Notes under the pieces: model-generated | What the model was told of the DNA's origin: nothing | Database searches by the model: none | What the model saw: the letters and a program-made list of their open reading frames with translations, nothing else | Assembly: GCA_002083405.1 (NCBI GenBank) | Contig: LVWT01000009.1 | Coordinates: forward strand, 1-22,413 | Reading direction: 5' to 3' | Length of the DNA: 22,413 bases | Source of the DNA: Nitrospira sp. SG-bin2 | Lineage (GTDB): Bacteria > Nitrospirota > Nitrospiria > Nitrospirales > Nitrospiraceae | Program-made: the position numbers and the translations under genes | In this document: positions 7,048-15,181 of the stretch, piece after piece | Layout of the letters: each line of letters begins with the position of its first letter | Position numbering within the stretch: the stretch's first letter is position 1

Positions 7048-8559
7048 GTGGCAAACGTCCAGGCCGTCGTGTTACACAAAGCTATGGCCAGGCGTACCTT
7101 GGAAACGCTTACCTTCGACAATACCTATGCCCGGCTCCCTGAGGCTTTCTATGCCAAACTCAACCCGACGCCGTTCCAGGCGGCCCCATACCTCGTTCAT
7201 GCGAACCCTGAAGCAGCCGCGCTGATCAGCCTCGATCCCGAAGAAGCGGCCCGTCCGGAGTTCGCTCAGGTCTTCGGTGGGAGCATGCTGGCGCCCGGCA
7301 TGGAGCCGCTGGCCATGTTGTATTCCGGGCATCAGTTCGGCGTCTATGTGCCGCAGCTCGGCGACGGGCGGGCCATCCTGTTAGGGGAAGCCACGAACGA
7401 ACGGGGAGGACGGTGGGAGCTGCATCTGAAGGGCGGGGGCCTCACGCCCTTTTCGCGTGACGGTGATGGCCGGGCTGTCTTGCGCTCAACGATCCGTGAA
7501 TATCTCTGCTGCGAAGCGATGCAGGGTCTTGGCATTCCCACGACGCGCGCGCTCTGCATTGTCGGGAGTGACCACAAGGTGTATCGCGAACAGGTCGAAA
7601 CCGGCGCGACGCTGGTTCGCATGGCGCCGTCCCACGTCCGGTTCGGCACGTTCGAGATTTTTTATTACCGCAAGCAGCACGAACAGTTGCGCATGCTCGC
7701 GGACTACGTGATTGAGCAGCAGTACGCCCACCTCAAAGACGCAGCCGATAAGTACGCCCGCTTCTTTTCAGAAGTCATGGAGCGGACGGCGAGGTTGATC
7801 GCCCGGTGGCAGGCCGTCGGGTGGGCGCACGGGGTCATGAACACCGACAATATGTCGATCCTCGGCCTCACGCTGGACTATGGGCCGTTCGGTTTTATGG
7901 ATGATTACGATGCGGGCTTTGTTTGCAACCACTCCGACCATAACGGCCGCTACGCCTTCAATCAGCAGCCATACATCGGATTGTGGAACCTGAGCTGTTT
8001 GGCGCAAGCCCTATTGCCCTTGGTGGAGAAAGACGCGTTGAAGGTGGTTTTAGAGAGTTATCAGCTGCTGTTCGATCGGGAGTATCTCCGGCTCATGAGG
8101 GGCAAGTTGGGGTTGCAGGAAGAACGGACGGAAGATGACGGGCTGATCCGCGATCTGCTGGGCCTTCTCCAAGAGAGCCATACGGATTACACGATCCTGT
8201 TCCGTGAACTCGGTTCGTTCTCATCGGCAACAGGCGCGGCCAACGACAGGTTGCGCGAGCATTTTGTGAACCGCGAGCGGTTCGACGATTGGGCCGTTCG
8301 GTATCGGGATCGCCTGCGCAGCGAACATAGTCAGGATGCCGAGCGGCGTGAACGGATGAACCGGGTAAATCCAAAGTACGTGCTTCGCAATTACCTCGCC
8401 CAGGCGGCTATTGAAAAAGCGCAGCAGAAGGACTTTTCAGAAATCGACCGGTTGTTCAGGCTGCTGCAAAATCCCTACAATGACCAGCCTGACATGGACG
8501 CCTATGCGGCTCCGCCTCCCAACTGGGGCAAGCATTTAGCGGTCAGTTGCTCGTCCTAA
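7048..8559 (+). CDS. selO: Protein adenylyltransferase SelO (YdiU family pseudokinase)
   Basis: A 503-residue SelO/YdiU protein, slightly longer than the E. coli homologue (478). SelO has a kinase-like fold that binds ATP inverted and transfers AMP to Ser, Thr or Tyr of target proteins. Visible motifs are GHQFGVYVPQLGDGRA, KGGGLTPFSRDGDGR with K128, and HGVMNTDNMSILGL with D267-N268 followed by D277, matching the catalytic and metal-binding residues described for bacterial SelO, then FGFMDDYD. The chain ends AVSCSS, so the position that is selenocysteine in vertebrate homologues is Cys here. The GTG start at 7048 is preceded by GAGAGGAG; ATG at 7084 is the alternative but lacks a binding site. 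It is transcribed away from the kinase operon. The known role of the family is the oxidative stress response. Confidence 0.95.
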   Translation: MANVQAVVLHKAMARRTLETLTFDNTYARLPEAFYAKLNPTPFQAAPYLVHANPEAAALISLDPEEAARPEFAQVFGGSMLAPGMEPLAMLYSGHQFGVYVPQLGDGRAILLGEATNERGGRWELHLKGGGLTPFSRDGDGRAVLRSTIREYLCCEAMQGLGIPTTRALCIVGSDHKVYREQVETGATLVRMAPSHVRFGTFEIFYYRKQHEQLRMLADYVIEQQYAHLKDAADKYARFFSEVMERTARLIARWQAVGWAHGVMNTDNMSILGLTLDYGPFGFMDDYDAGFVCNHSDHNGRYAFNQQPYIGLWNLSCLAQALLPLVEKDALKVVLESYQLLFDREYLRLMRGKLGLQEERTEDDGLIRDLLGLLQESHTDYTILFRELGSFSSATGAANDRLREHFVNRERFDDWAVRYRDRLRSEHSQDAERRERMNRVNPKYVLRNYLAQAAIEKAQQKDFSEIDRLFRLLQNPYNDQPDMDAYAAPPPNWGKHLAVSCSS

Positions 8560-8610
8560 GGACTACTTGATTCGGGCATCGTTTATGCTTTGACTGAAGT
8601 AGCCTCCCTG

Positions 8611-8659
8611 GGGGGATCGTTCGACTCACCGGAGCGGTGGGTTCGTAGAGCGATCCCCC
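8611..8659. terminator. Nested stem-loop after selO
   Basis: A perfect nine-base outer stem (GGGGGATCG at 8611-8619 with CGATCCCCC at 8651-8659) encloses a second hairpin whose core is CACCG-GAG-CGGTG at 8627-8639. No T-run follows. It may end or pause selO transcription, or form a leader element for the operon that begins at 8776. Confidence 0.5.
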
Positions 8660-8775
8660 GCTTCAACTTGTCAGACTCTCATGTCATCTCGTCTTTCTGC
8701 GGCTTGCCTGGCCGATGGCTTCACTCTCTATGAGTGTCTGTTGTAGAGTGGCGGCGCGCTCGATCGAAGAGCGCA

Positions 8776-11700
8776 ATGGCTATGGCTAAGAAGCAGAGCG
8801 ATTCAAAAATTGCAGTCGCAGGAGCCCTGGCACTTGTTATGGCTGTGGCCGGGGTGATGCTCGTGCAGGAACCGCTGCGCAGCTCCCGCCCGGTCGGCGG
8901 CGGACTCCAGATGGATGCGGCCACCGGTGAGCGCATGGTCCGTGCGCGGCTCTGGGAAGATCCCATTGCAGCCGTCCAGCGGAGTCTGAAAGAGCCTCAT
9001 GCAGTTACCTCGATAACCGGATCAACACGTTCCCTCTCCCAACGGCTTCGTCCGCTGAGACGTGCCCTTGCCGATCGAGCAAAGGCCGGCGCGCGCGTCA
9101 CTGTACTCCTGGTGACGACAAGCGGAGGTCCCTATGTCGAAAGCGCCGAGTCCCGCATTCGTGATCGCTATGCCATCGGCACTGCGCTGGGAGTTGCCTG
9201 TTATGTTCCGGAGGATGAGGGCAACCTGGCCTTTGTTGAGTGGGATGACCCGGGCTCGGCGAGCGCCCTTCCTTATGAATGGTACCGTGTGAGGAAAACC
9301 CGCGTCTGCGCCGAGGAAAGCCTGCGCCCAACCGATGTCTTAGTCGTGTGGTTTCCGGATGACGCGCTGTCCAGAGGGTTGGTATCCACGCTGAGTTCTT
9401 TCTCCCAAGCGCTCGTCTGTGAGGAGTCTCGACAGCAAGGCGATTGTGTCCTGAGCGGTGACGGGCGTAAATCGGTCAGTATCAATCCATCGTTACAGGA
9501 ATCGGTCACCTTGAAAATCATGGGGCCCCGTAGCTCGTCGGCGATGCGAGTGCTGCTCGACGAGATGGGCAGACTCTCTGCCGACGCCCGCGAGGGGGGC
9601 AGCATTTGGCCGAATGCCGACGGCTGGATTGAGCTCTACTCGCCCTGGAGCACCGCGATGAAAGGGTTGCTCGCCTACGGGATCAAGGCAGAGTCCGGTC
9701 AAGGTACAGCCTGTGCGACGTATGACACCTGCGAGCAGGAATTCTACCGCCGGTTGGCTGATACGCACATCCGGCTGGCCTATGATGTCGGATCGGACGA
9801 CCGGTTGTTCGACACGCTGGTGGCCGAACTGGAGCGGCGGCAGGTCCGTCTTGGATGGGATGCGGTCATCCTGATCGGCGAATGGGATTCCTTCTACGGA
9901 CGCGCTCTGCCTATTGAGTTTCGAGCCGCGGCCTGTGCCAAAGTCGCGACGTTTTCAGAAAGCGACCTGAATACCATTCTGGTGCCGGTAGCAGTCAAAG
10001 AATGGTGCCGGACGGTCGCGCAGGCCATTGATCTGCAGATCCGGCGTCCGGCTGATTATGAATCGCTCACGCTGAACGTCTTTCGCTACAGCTATCTCAG
10101 CGGGCTCGATGGGGAGATCCCGGGGGATGACGGGGCGAGAGCGGCGCGGGCAAGGAATGCGGGGGGCGGCGACCAGTCCAAAGAGGCCGCGCGGGAACGT
10201 CCGGAAGGAACCAGCCAGATCGACTATATCCGGGCGCTTGTCAGCCGTATCCATGACGAAGGAGAGGGCGCCAGGGCCATCGGGATTATGGGGACCGATC
10301 CGTACGATGCGCTGCTCATCATCAAAGCGCTTCGGCCCTACTTCCCGCACGCCATTTTCTTTACGGTCGATCTCGATGCCCGGCATCTCCATCCGACCGA
10401 GTACAAATGGACCCGCAATATGGTGATTGCCTCTCCGTTCGGCCTGCAATTGGATGGCGGTCTACAACGGGATGTCTCTCCGTTTCGGAGCAGCTATCAA
10501 ACATCGGCCTTCTTTGCCGTGTTGCAGGCGGTCCGTCATGTGGCCTGCATGCCTGAGAGCCGGACAGACGCGGCACAGGGCACCTGTATGACGGGATATC
10601 ATGTCTCGATGACGCCGGACGATCGTGTCTATGATGCCGCACTGTCTCCGAGGTTGTTCGAGGTGGGTCGTCATGGCGCGGTGGACGTGAGCGTCGTCGA
10701 GAAAGAAGGAGCGAGGACGGTCCATCCGCTACGGCCGGATCTTGACTACACGGAACAATATGGCCAGCTGAAGCAAGGAGTGGGTTTCGACAATACGGCG
10801 GTGGCGGTTGCGGGGGTCGTCGGCCTCTTCATCATGACCGTGATTGCCTGGAGCAATCAGCGGCTCTGGTCCTGGGTGGAGAGGAGTCCGCGTGTGGTAG
10901 GGATCATCGCCGCGTTTCTTGCCCTGTCGTTCGCCGTCTTTGTCTGGTTCGGCGGCGCGGCTGCTTTGCTCGCCGGCCATGATGAAGGGGAGCCATTCTC
11001 CTGGACCAGCGGCGTCAGTATCTGGCCGAGCGAGTTGCTTCGGTTCCTCGTCGTGGCGCTTTCTCTGATTTTCCTGGCTAAAGGGTCGAGGGACTTAACG
11101 AAGAACAATGAACGCATCGGGGACGCGTTCCGGTTCAAAGACGTTTCACGGCTCCACGGATTCTCACCTCGGACATTCTGGACGAATCTGAAACGGGTCT
11201 ATCATCCGGCGGCCACACAGACGGCGACGACCGTGGATCAGGCGTGGGCGTGGTATCGGGAGGCGAGCCGGCCGATCCAGTGGATGGCACGGGCGGCGTT
11301 GCTCTTTCTCTTCTATCTCGTGGCCATGTGGGCCTTGGGGTCTTTTGTTCTCGACGACGAATACATCCATCCCTGCCGCGGGACGCTGAGCTGCCGGGTC
11401 GATTGGTTCATGACGATCAGCAGTGTGGGAGTGGTGGTGTGGCTCAATCTGGCCGTGTTCGATGCTGTCATGCTGTGCCGCCGGTGGATCAGTTGGCTGA
11501 CGTCCTCCACCGGAGGCTGGTCCGATCAGGTGCAGGAGGAGTATTTGCGCGACTATGGCCTGGGCCAGACGCACAAAGACGAGTTTGAGCGATTGAAGTA
11601 TCTGGCGGTCGTCGATCTGATCGCACAGCGGACCGAGGTCGTGAATCGTCTGATTCGATATCCCTTCATCGCGCTGTTGATCATGATCGCGGCCAGGAAC

Positions 11701-12024
11701 GAATACTTCGATATTTGGAATTACCCGTTGCTGCTGCTGCTCTCCTGGTCGGTTAATGTGTTGCTGGCGCTCCTGGGCGCGGTCCTGCTGTATCGGTCGG
11801 CCAGTAACGCGAAAGCCGCCATGCTGGCCGGGCTCAGCCGGCACATGATCCGGATTCTGGGCATCGGCAAGGACCACGAGATCCGTGCCAAGCAGATCCA
11901 GTACATCATCAGTGAAGTGGAAGCCAACGAACGGGGCGCATTCGTGCCGCTCTATCAGCAGCCGGTGGTCGAATCCTCGCTTTACGGGCTGGTCGCGTTG
12001 CTTCAATATCTGTATCTCAAATAG
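8776..12024 (+). CDS. Large unrecognised membrane protein with binding-protein-like extracytoplasmic region
   Basis: About 1,082 residues; I do not recognise a named family. Near the N-terminus is a membrane anchor (IAVAGALALVMAVAGVMLV), followed by roughly 640 extracytoplasmic residues. The C-terminal 400 residues hold about seven membrane segments. Cysteines cluster in pairs in the regions predicted outside (VCEESRQQGDC, ACATYDTC, and PCRGTLSC between two C-terminal segments), consistent with disulfides. The stretch from RAIGIMGTDPYDALLIIKAL through FFTVDLDARHLHP to FRSSYQTSAFF resembles the second half of a type 1 periplasmic binding protein; this is my inference. No kinase, nuclease or transporter ATPase motif is visible. 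The start is uncertain: GTG at 8734 has no binding site, while ATG at 8776 has GAAGAG nearby. The first hydrolase gene follows ten bases after the stop. Confidence 0.75.
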   Translation: MAMAKKQSDSKIAVAGALALVMAVAGVMLVQEPLRSSRPVGGGLQMDAATGERMVRARLWEDPIAAVQRSLKEPHAVTSITGSTRSLSQRLRPLRRALADRAKAGARVTVLLVTTSGGPYVESAESRIRDRYAIGTALGVACYVPEDEGNLAFVEWDDPGSASALPYEWYRVRKTRVCAEESLRPTDVLVVWFPDDALSRGLVSTLSSFSQALVCEESRQQGDCVLSGDGRKSVSINPSLQESVTLKIMGPRSSSAMRVLLDEMGRLSADAREGGSIWPNADGWIELYSPWSTAMKGLLAYGIKAESGQGTACATYDTCEQEFYRRLADTHIRLAYDVGSDDRLFDTLVAELERRQVRLGWDAVILIGEWDSFYGRALPIEFRAAACAKVATFSESDLNTILVPVAVKEWCRTVAQAIDLQIRRPADYESLTLNVFRYSYLSGLDGEIPGDDGARAARARNAGGGDQSKEAARERPEGTSQIDYIRALVSRIHDEGEGARAIGIMGTDPYDALLIIKALRPYFPHAIFFTVDLDARHLHPTEYKWTRNMVIASPFGLQLDGGLQRDVSPFRSSYQTSAFFAVLQAVRHVACMPESRTDAAQGTCMTGYHVSMTPDDRVYDAALSPRLFEVGRHGAVDVSVVEKEGARTVHPLRPDLDYTEQYGQLKQGVGFDNTAVAVAGVVGLFIMTVIAWSNQRLWSWVERSPRVVGIIAAFLALSFAVFVWFGGAAALLAGHDEGEPFSWTSGVSIWPSELLRFLVVALSLIFLAKGSRDLTKNNERIGDAFRFKDVSRLHGFSPRTFWTNLKRVYHPAATQTATTVDQAWAWYREASRPIQWMARAALLFLFYLVAMWALGSFVLDDEYIHPCRGTLSCRVDWFMTISSVGVVVWLNLAVFDAVMLCRRWISWLTSSTGGWSDQVQEEYLRDYGLGQTHKDEFERLKYLAVVDLIAQRTEVVNRLIRYPFIALLIMIAARNEYFDIWNYPLLLLLSWSVNVLLALLGAVLLYRSASNAKAAMLAGLSRHMIRILGIGKDHEIRAKQIQYIISEVEANERGAFVPLYQQPVVESSLYGLVALLQYLYLK

Positions 12025-12034
12025 CGGGGATGCG

Positions 12035-12754
12035 ATGAACGAGATGACCGTGGGCGGACTCAAGGTCCGGTTGACCGGGGGTGTCGATGGAGAGGGCGGC
12101 GGAGACGGCCCGCTCGTGATCCTGCTCCATGGGTTCGGCGCACCGGGCGACGATTTGGTCCCGCTGGCAGAGGTGATCGATGCGCCGGACGGTACCCGCT
12201 GGCTCTTTCCGGAAGGGCCGCTGCCGCTCAGTCTGGATTTCGGCGGTACCCGCGCCTGGTGGATCATCGATTTTGCCCGTATCCAGGAAGATCGCGCCGC
12301 AGGCCGCATTCGCGATCTGTCTGTGGAGGTTCCACAGGGCCTGGCCTTGGCGCGGGAACGGATCCTGGGATTTCTTCAGGAACTTCCACGGCAGCTCCCA
12401 ATTGACTACAAGAAGACAGTCATCGGGGGATTTTCACAGGGCGCGATGCTCACCTGTGATGCTGTTTTGCAAACCGACTATCCATTTGCCGGGCTGGTGC
12501 AGCTCTCCGGGAATTTGTTGGCCCAGGCTGTCTGGAGTCCCCTCATGACCAAGCGGAGAAGTTTGCCGGTCTTCCAAAGCCATGGTACGAAGGACGACAT
12601 CCTTCCGCATATCGGCGCGGAGCGCCTCCGTGACGCACTGACACAATCGGGTCTTGTCGTAGAATGGCACAGCTTCCATGGCGGACATGAGATTCCGTAT
12701 TCTGTGCTTCATCAGTTGAACGGATTTCTCACGAAGGTGTTCACGACAGCATGA
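12035..12754 (+). CDS. Alpha/beta hydrolase, phospholipase/carboxylesterase-like
   Basis: A 239-residue serine hydrolase of the Abhydrolase_2 (carboxylesterase/lysophospholipase) type. It has the oxyanion region VILLHGFGAPGDD, the nucleophile elbow GGFSQGA with S134, then GTKDD with Asp187 (or 188), and H218 in FHGGHEIP, so the catalytic triad is complete. There is no signal peptide, so it is probably cytoplasmic. The ATG at 12035 has GGGGA upstream; longer in-frame extensions run into the preceding gene in a different frame and do not look like protein. It lies ten bases after the large membrane protein gene and overlaps the next hydrolase by four bases, so the three are almost certainly one operon. 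The substrate cannot be read from the sequence. Confidence 0.9.
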   Translation: MNEMTVGGLKVRLTGGVDGEGGGDGPLVILLHGFGAPGDDLVPLAEVIDAPDGTRWLFPEGPLPLSLDFGGTRAWWIIDFARIQEDRAAGRIRDLSVEVPQGLALARERILGFLQELPRQLPIDYKKTVIGGFSQGAMLTCDAVLQTDYPFAGLVQLSGNLLAQAVWSPLMTKRRSLPVFQSHGTKDDILPHIGAERLRDALTQSGLVVEWHSFHGGHEIPYSVLHQLNGFLTKVFTTA

Positions 12755-13515
12755 GCGCGCATCGTCCATTTGAACTCAGAGCGTCCGACGGCAAGCTGAT
12801 TCGCGGCGATCGCTCGATCGGAAAAGATCGTCAGATCCTCTTCATCACCGGGTTTCTCTCCACACGGTGGGGCAACAAGAGCAAAGCTTTGGCGCAATGG
12901 TGCCAGGAGACGGGGTGGGGGTTCTGTTGTTATGACGTGCGCGGATTCGGCGATTCCGAAGGGCAGTTCACCGATTACACGCTCTCCGATTGGATCGCCG
13001 ATGCGCGGCTGGTGTTGCAGATGCTCACGGACAGCCAGTCGTCTCCCCCGATCACCATTGTCGGCAATTCGCTTGGGGGATGGATCGGCTGGTTGATGGC
13101 GCAGGAGTGTGGTGCGGTTGATCGGCTGACCCTGATTGCTCCCGCGTTCAACATGATGGGGGTCAGGGCCAAATCGATTTCGCCGGACCGGTTACACGAA
13201 TGGCATACGGCCGGCTGGATGCCCTGGGACGACGATCCGTTGCACAAAGATTGGGCCTTGTCCTGGAAATGGGTGGCGGAAAGCGAGGCCCAGTGGAAGA
13301 CCAGCTTCGATCGGCTGCGGAGGGTCAGGACAGCGATTCTCCATGGTTTACAAGACACCGCGATCCTCCCTGGCGGCAGCAGCCGGTTCGTCGAGCAGCT
13401 GTTGATTCACGATCCATCCTATCCCGTTGAACTCCATCTCGTGCCGGGCGACCATCGGCTCAGCGGACCGGAGCATCTGCATCTCTTCCGGCGAAGTGTG
13501 ATGGAAGAAAGATGA
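12751..13515 (+). CDS. Alpha/beta hydrolase, ABHD10-like serine hydrolase
   Basis: A 254-residue hydrolase starting within the stop of the previous gene (ATGA overlap at 12751-12754), implying translational coupling. The fold markers are ILFITGFLSTRWGNK near residue 30, CYDVRGFGDSEG, the nucleophile elbow GNSLGGW with S107, D202 in GLQDTAILP and H235 in PGDHRLS, so the triad is complete. The pattern around the elbow and the short lid region resembles ABHD10-type thioesterase/esterases, though sequence alone does not fix the substrate. It is unlike its upstream neighbour, so this is not a tandem duplicate. There is no signal peptide. It is part of the four-gene set with the large membrane protein and the small zinc-ribbon gene that follows nine bases later. 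Confidence 0.88.
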   Translation: MSAHRPFELRASDGKLIRGDRSIGKDRQILFITGFLSTRWGNKSKALAQWCQETGWGFCCYDVRGFGDSEGQFTDYTLSDWIADARLVLQMLTDSQSSPPITIVGNSLGGWIGWLMAQECGAVDRLTLIAPAFNMMGVRAKSISPDRLHEWHTAGWMPWDDDPLHKDWALSWKWVAESEAQWKTSFDRLRRVRTAILHGLQDTAILPGGSSRFVEQLLIHDPSYPVELHLVPGDHRLSGPEHLHLFRRSVMEER

Positions 13516-13524
13516 GGGGCTAAC

Positions 13525-13692
13525 ATGTTGACGCTGATTCACAAGGAATGCGGCGGTCCGGCGCTGGACGAGTCCCCGGTGGGCGAAGTCTGTGCCATTC
13601 CCATCGATCGCTTTCCCTTTTCCTGCTTTACCTGCCTGGAAGAGATCATCGACGAGTCGGAAGTGCGGGTGTCGGAGGAGCTGGGGATCTAA
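13525..13692 (+). CDS. Small probable zinc-ribbon protein (55 residues)
   Basis: A short gene that translates to 55 residues starting MLTLIHKECGG and ending VSEELGI. It has a His-x-x-Cys near the start (H6, C9), C22, and a Cys-x-x-Cys pair (C34, C37 in FSCFTC), a spacing typical of small zinc ribbons. The start has a strong binding site (GAGGGG, about seven bases upstream), and the gene follows the ABHD10-like hydrolase stop by nine bases. The acidic tail (LEEIIDESEV) and very small size suggest an accessory or binding role in the operon. I do not recognise a named family, and zinc binding is an inference from the ligand pattern. Confidence 0.65.
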   Translation: MLTLIHKECGGPALDESPVGEVCAIPIDRFPFSCFTCLEEIIDESEVRVSEELGI

Positions 13693-13693
13693 C

Positions 13694-13744
13694 CGGTCTA
13701 GACTCTAGAGCAGACTCCTAGGACATGTTCTCCGTCCTAGACCG
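13694..13744. terminator. Structured region between convergent genes, likely bidirectional terminator
   Basis: Two alternative stems can form. CGGTCTAG (13694-13701) pairs with CTAGACCG (13737-13744), and CTAGGAC (13718-13724) pairs with GTCCTAG (13734-13740). The region lies between the plus-strand zinc-ribbon gene and the minus-strand FAD monooxygenase gene, where a shared terminator is expected. No T-run is present on either strand. Confidence 0.5.
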
Positions 13745-13776
13745 ACCATCCGACTTGCTCCAAACCGCAGCTCGGG

Positions 13777-14994
13777 CTATCCGACCGGTGACCGCACATG
13801 TTCAGGCCTCACTCCAAGGCCAATCATCCTGGCGGGGATGCGGCGGAGAAAGGGGAATCGTGCAAGCAGCCGGAGGGCATAAGGAGGCATCAGCGGAACC
13901 GTGCTACCCAGTACGCGTTTGATCACGCGGTTCTGGACAGTAAGCTGGCCTCGTTGCGTCATCTCGGTTGGCCAGGCGCGGCGGGCTTGCACCTTGGCTA
14001 AATCCTCTTCAGTCACGTGCCCAGTGCGCAACGGTTTCCACAAGAGATTCCCTGTCGCCACCGCGTCCTGAATCGCTAAATTAATACCAACTCCCCCGAC
14101 CGGCGACATGGCGTGGGCCGCGTCCCCGATACAAATAAGTCCAGGTCTATACCACTGCCGCAACCGATCGACTTGAACGGTCAGCAATTTGATCGGTTCC
14201 CAGTCGTGCAGTTCCTGGATGCGGTCTGCGGCAAATGGAGCCAGCTTCGCCACGCTCTCGCGGAACAGCGGGAGGCCCTGCGCTCGAATCTCACCCAGCG
14301 CCCCCTTGGTAATGACGAAGCCGCACTGCCAGTAGTCACTCCGGTTCAACATGATGAAGATTCGACCGGTATCGAAGCGACCCATCGGATCGACTGGGTC
14401 GCTGGGCTTGCGTGACAATCGGAACCAGAGCACATCCATAGGCGCGCCGAATTCTTCTATCAAAAGCCCCGCTTGTTTGCGGACGATAGAGTGTCGACCA
14501 TCGGCTCCCACGACGAGTGTGGCGCGAACCTCCAGCCGCCCAGCAGGCGTGTCAGCATGAAGCCCAATGACAGAATCGTCACGTTCGATCAGGTCCGTGA
14601 CTTCCGCACTCATGCGGACGTGAAAGGTGGAATACTGGCTCCCCGCCTCCACAAGAAAGTTGAGAAAGTCCCACTGCGGCATGAAGGCAACGTAGCGGCA
14701 CTGAGTTGGTAAATATGAAAAGTCCGCCACCGTGAATTCCAGATCCCCAAACCCTGCATTGATCCGAGATACTTTTTGGTGGGGCAACTGCAGGAATCGT
14801 TCTAGCATCCCCAACTCGTGCATGATCTCCAATGTTGAGGGGTGCAAGGTGTCGCCGCGAAAATCACGGAGAAAGTCCGCGTGCTTTTCCAGGACGAGCA
14901 CTGAGACACCGGCCCGGGCCAACAACAGACCCAGCATCATCCCGGCCGGTCCTCCACCAGCAATGCAGCACGTAACCGACAGGGTTTCCGGCAT
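13777..14994 (-). CDS. FAD-dependent monooxygenase, class A flavoprotein (UbiH/PHBH-like)
   Basis: About 405 residues of a group A flavoprotein monooxygenase. It has the N-terminal dinucleotide motif GGGPAG at 13-18 with acidic E36 ending the second strand, RGD at 46-48 after the ADFLRDF segment, the middle motif VVGADGRHSIVRKQAG and the FAD ribityl motif GDAAHAMSPVGGVGINLAIQDA. Such enzymes use NAD(P)H and oxygen to hydroxylate aromatic or polyketide-like substrates; the substrate here is unknown. The ATG at 14994 has GGAGG four bases upstream and was chosen over the longer in-frame ATG at 15054. A TATAAT box lies upstream. The gene is divergent from the HugZ-like gene, and the 187-base spacer probably holds both promoters. 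Confidence 0.9.
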   Translation of the reverse strand: MPETLSVTCCIAGGGPAGMMLGLLLARAGVSVLVLEKHADFLRDFRGDTLHPSTLEIMHELGMLERFLQLPHQKVSRINAGFGDLEFTVADFSYLPTQCRYVAFMPQWDFLNFLVEAGSQYSTFHVRMSAEVTDLIERDDSVIGLHADTPAGRLEVRATLVVGADGRHSIVRKQAGLLIEEFGAPMDVLWFRLSRKPSDPVDPMGRFDTGRIFIMLNRSDYWQCGFVITKGALGEIRAQGLPLFRESVAKLAPFAADRIQELHDWEPIKLLTVQVDRLRQWYRPGLICIGDAAHAMSPVGGVGINLAIQDAVATGNLLWKPLRTGHVTEEDLAKVQARRAWPTEMTQRGQLTVQNRVIKRVLGSTVPLMPPYALRLLARFPFLRRIPARMIGLGVRPEHVRSPVG

Positions 14995-15033
14995 CAGACC
15001 TCCGATAACAGGTGGAGAAAGCGGGCAGGGCTG

Positions 15034-15064
15034 ATTATAAGCGAAGAACTGCACCGTTGACCAA
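15034..15064 (-). promoter_or_regulatory. Candidate sigma-70 promoter for the FAD monooxygenase gene
   Basis: On the minus strand a perfect TATAAT lies at 15039-15034, with TTGGTC at 15064-15059 as a possible -35 box and a 19-base spacer, slightly long. Predicted initiation near 15027 gives a leader of about 33 bases before the GGAGG and the ATG at 14994. Confidence 0.4.
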
Positions 15065-15181
15065 GGCTGCTCTATTCTCGTCGATCGCCTTCTCTTTCCC
15101 CGCCCTCAGTGGAAATATCCAACAGATCCAGGGTAATGTGTCCCTCCATTCATTTCATTGGGTATCGGTACACGATCATCT

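Noticed and set aside
11885..12034. N-terminal extension of the first hydrolase into the preceding gene
   Set aside because: The extra 50 residues are Ser/Arg-rich noise read in the wrong frame of the membrane protein; the ATG at 12035 has a binding site and the expected family N-terminus.
11164..12309. 381-residue minus-strand reading frame opposite the large membrane protein and first hydrolase
   Set aside because: Low-complexity composition rich in Pro, Arg, Gln and His with no domain; it overlaps two genes with good coding features and is a shadow frame.
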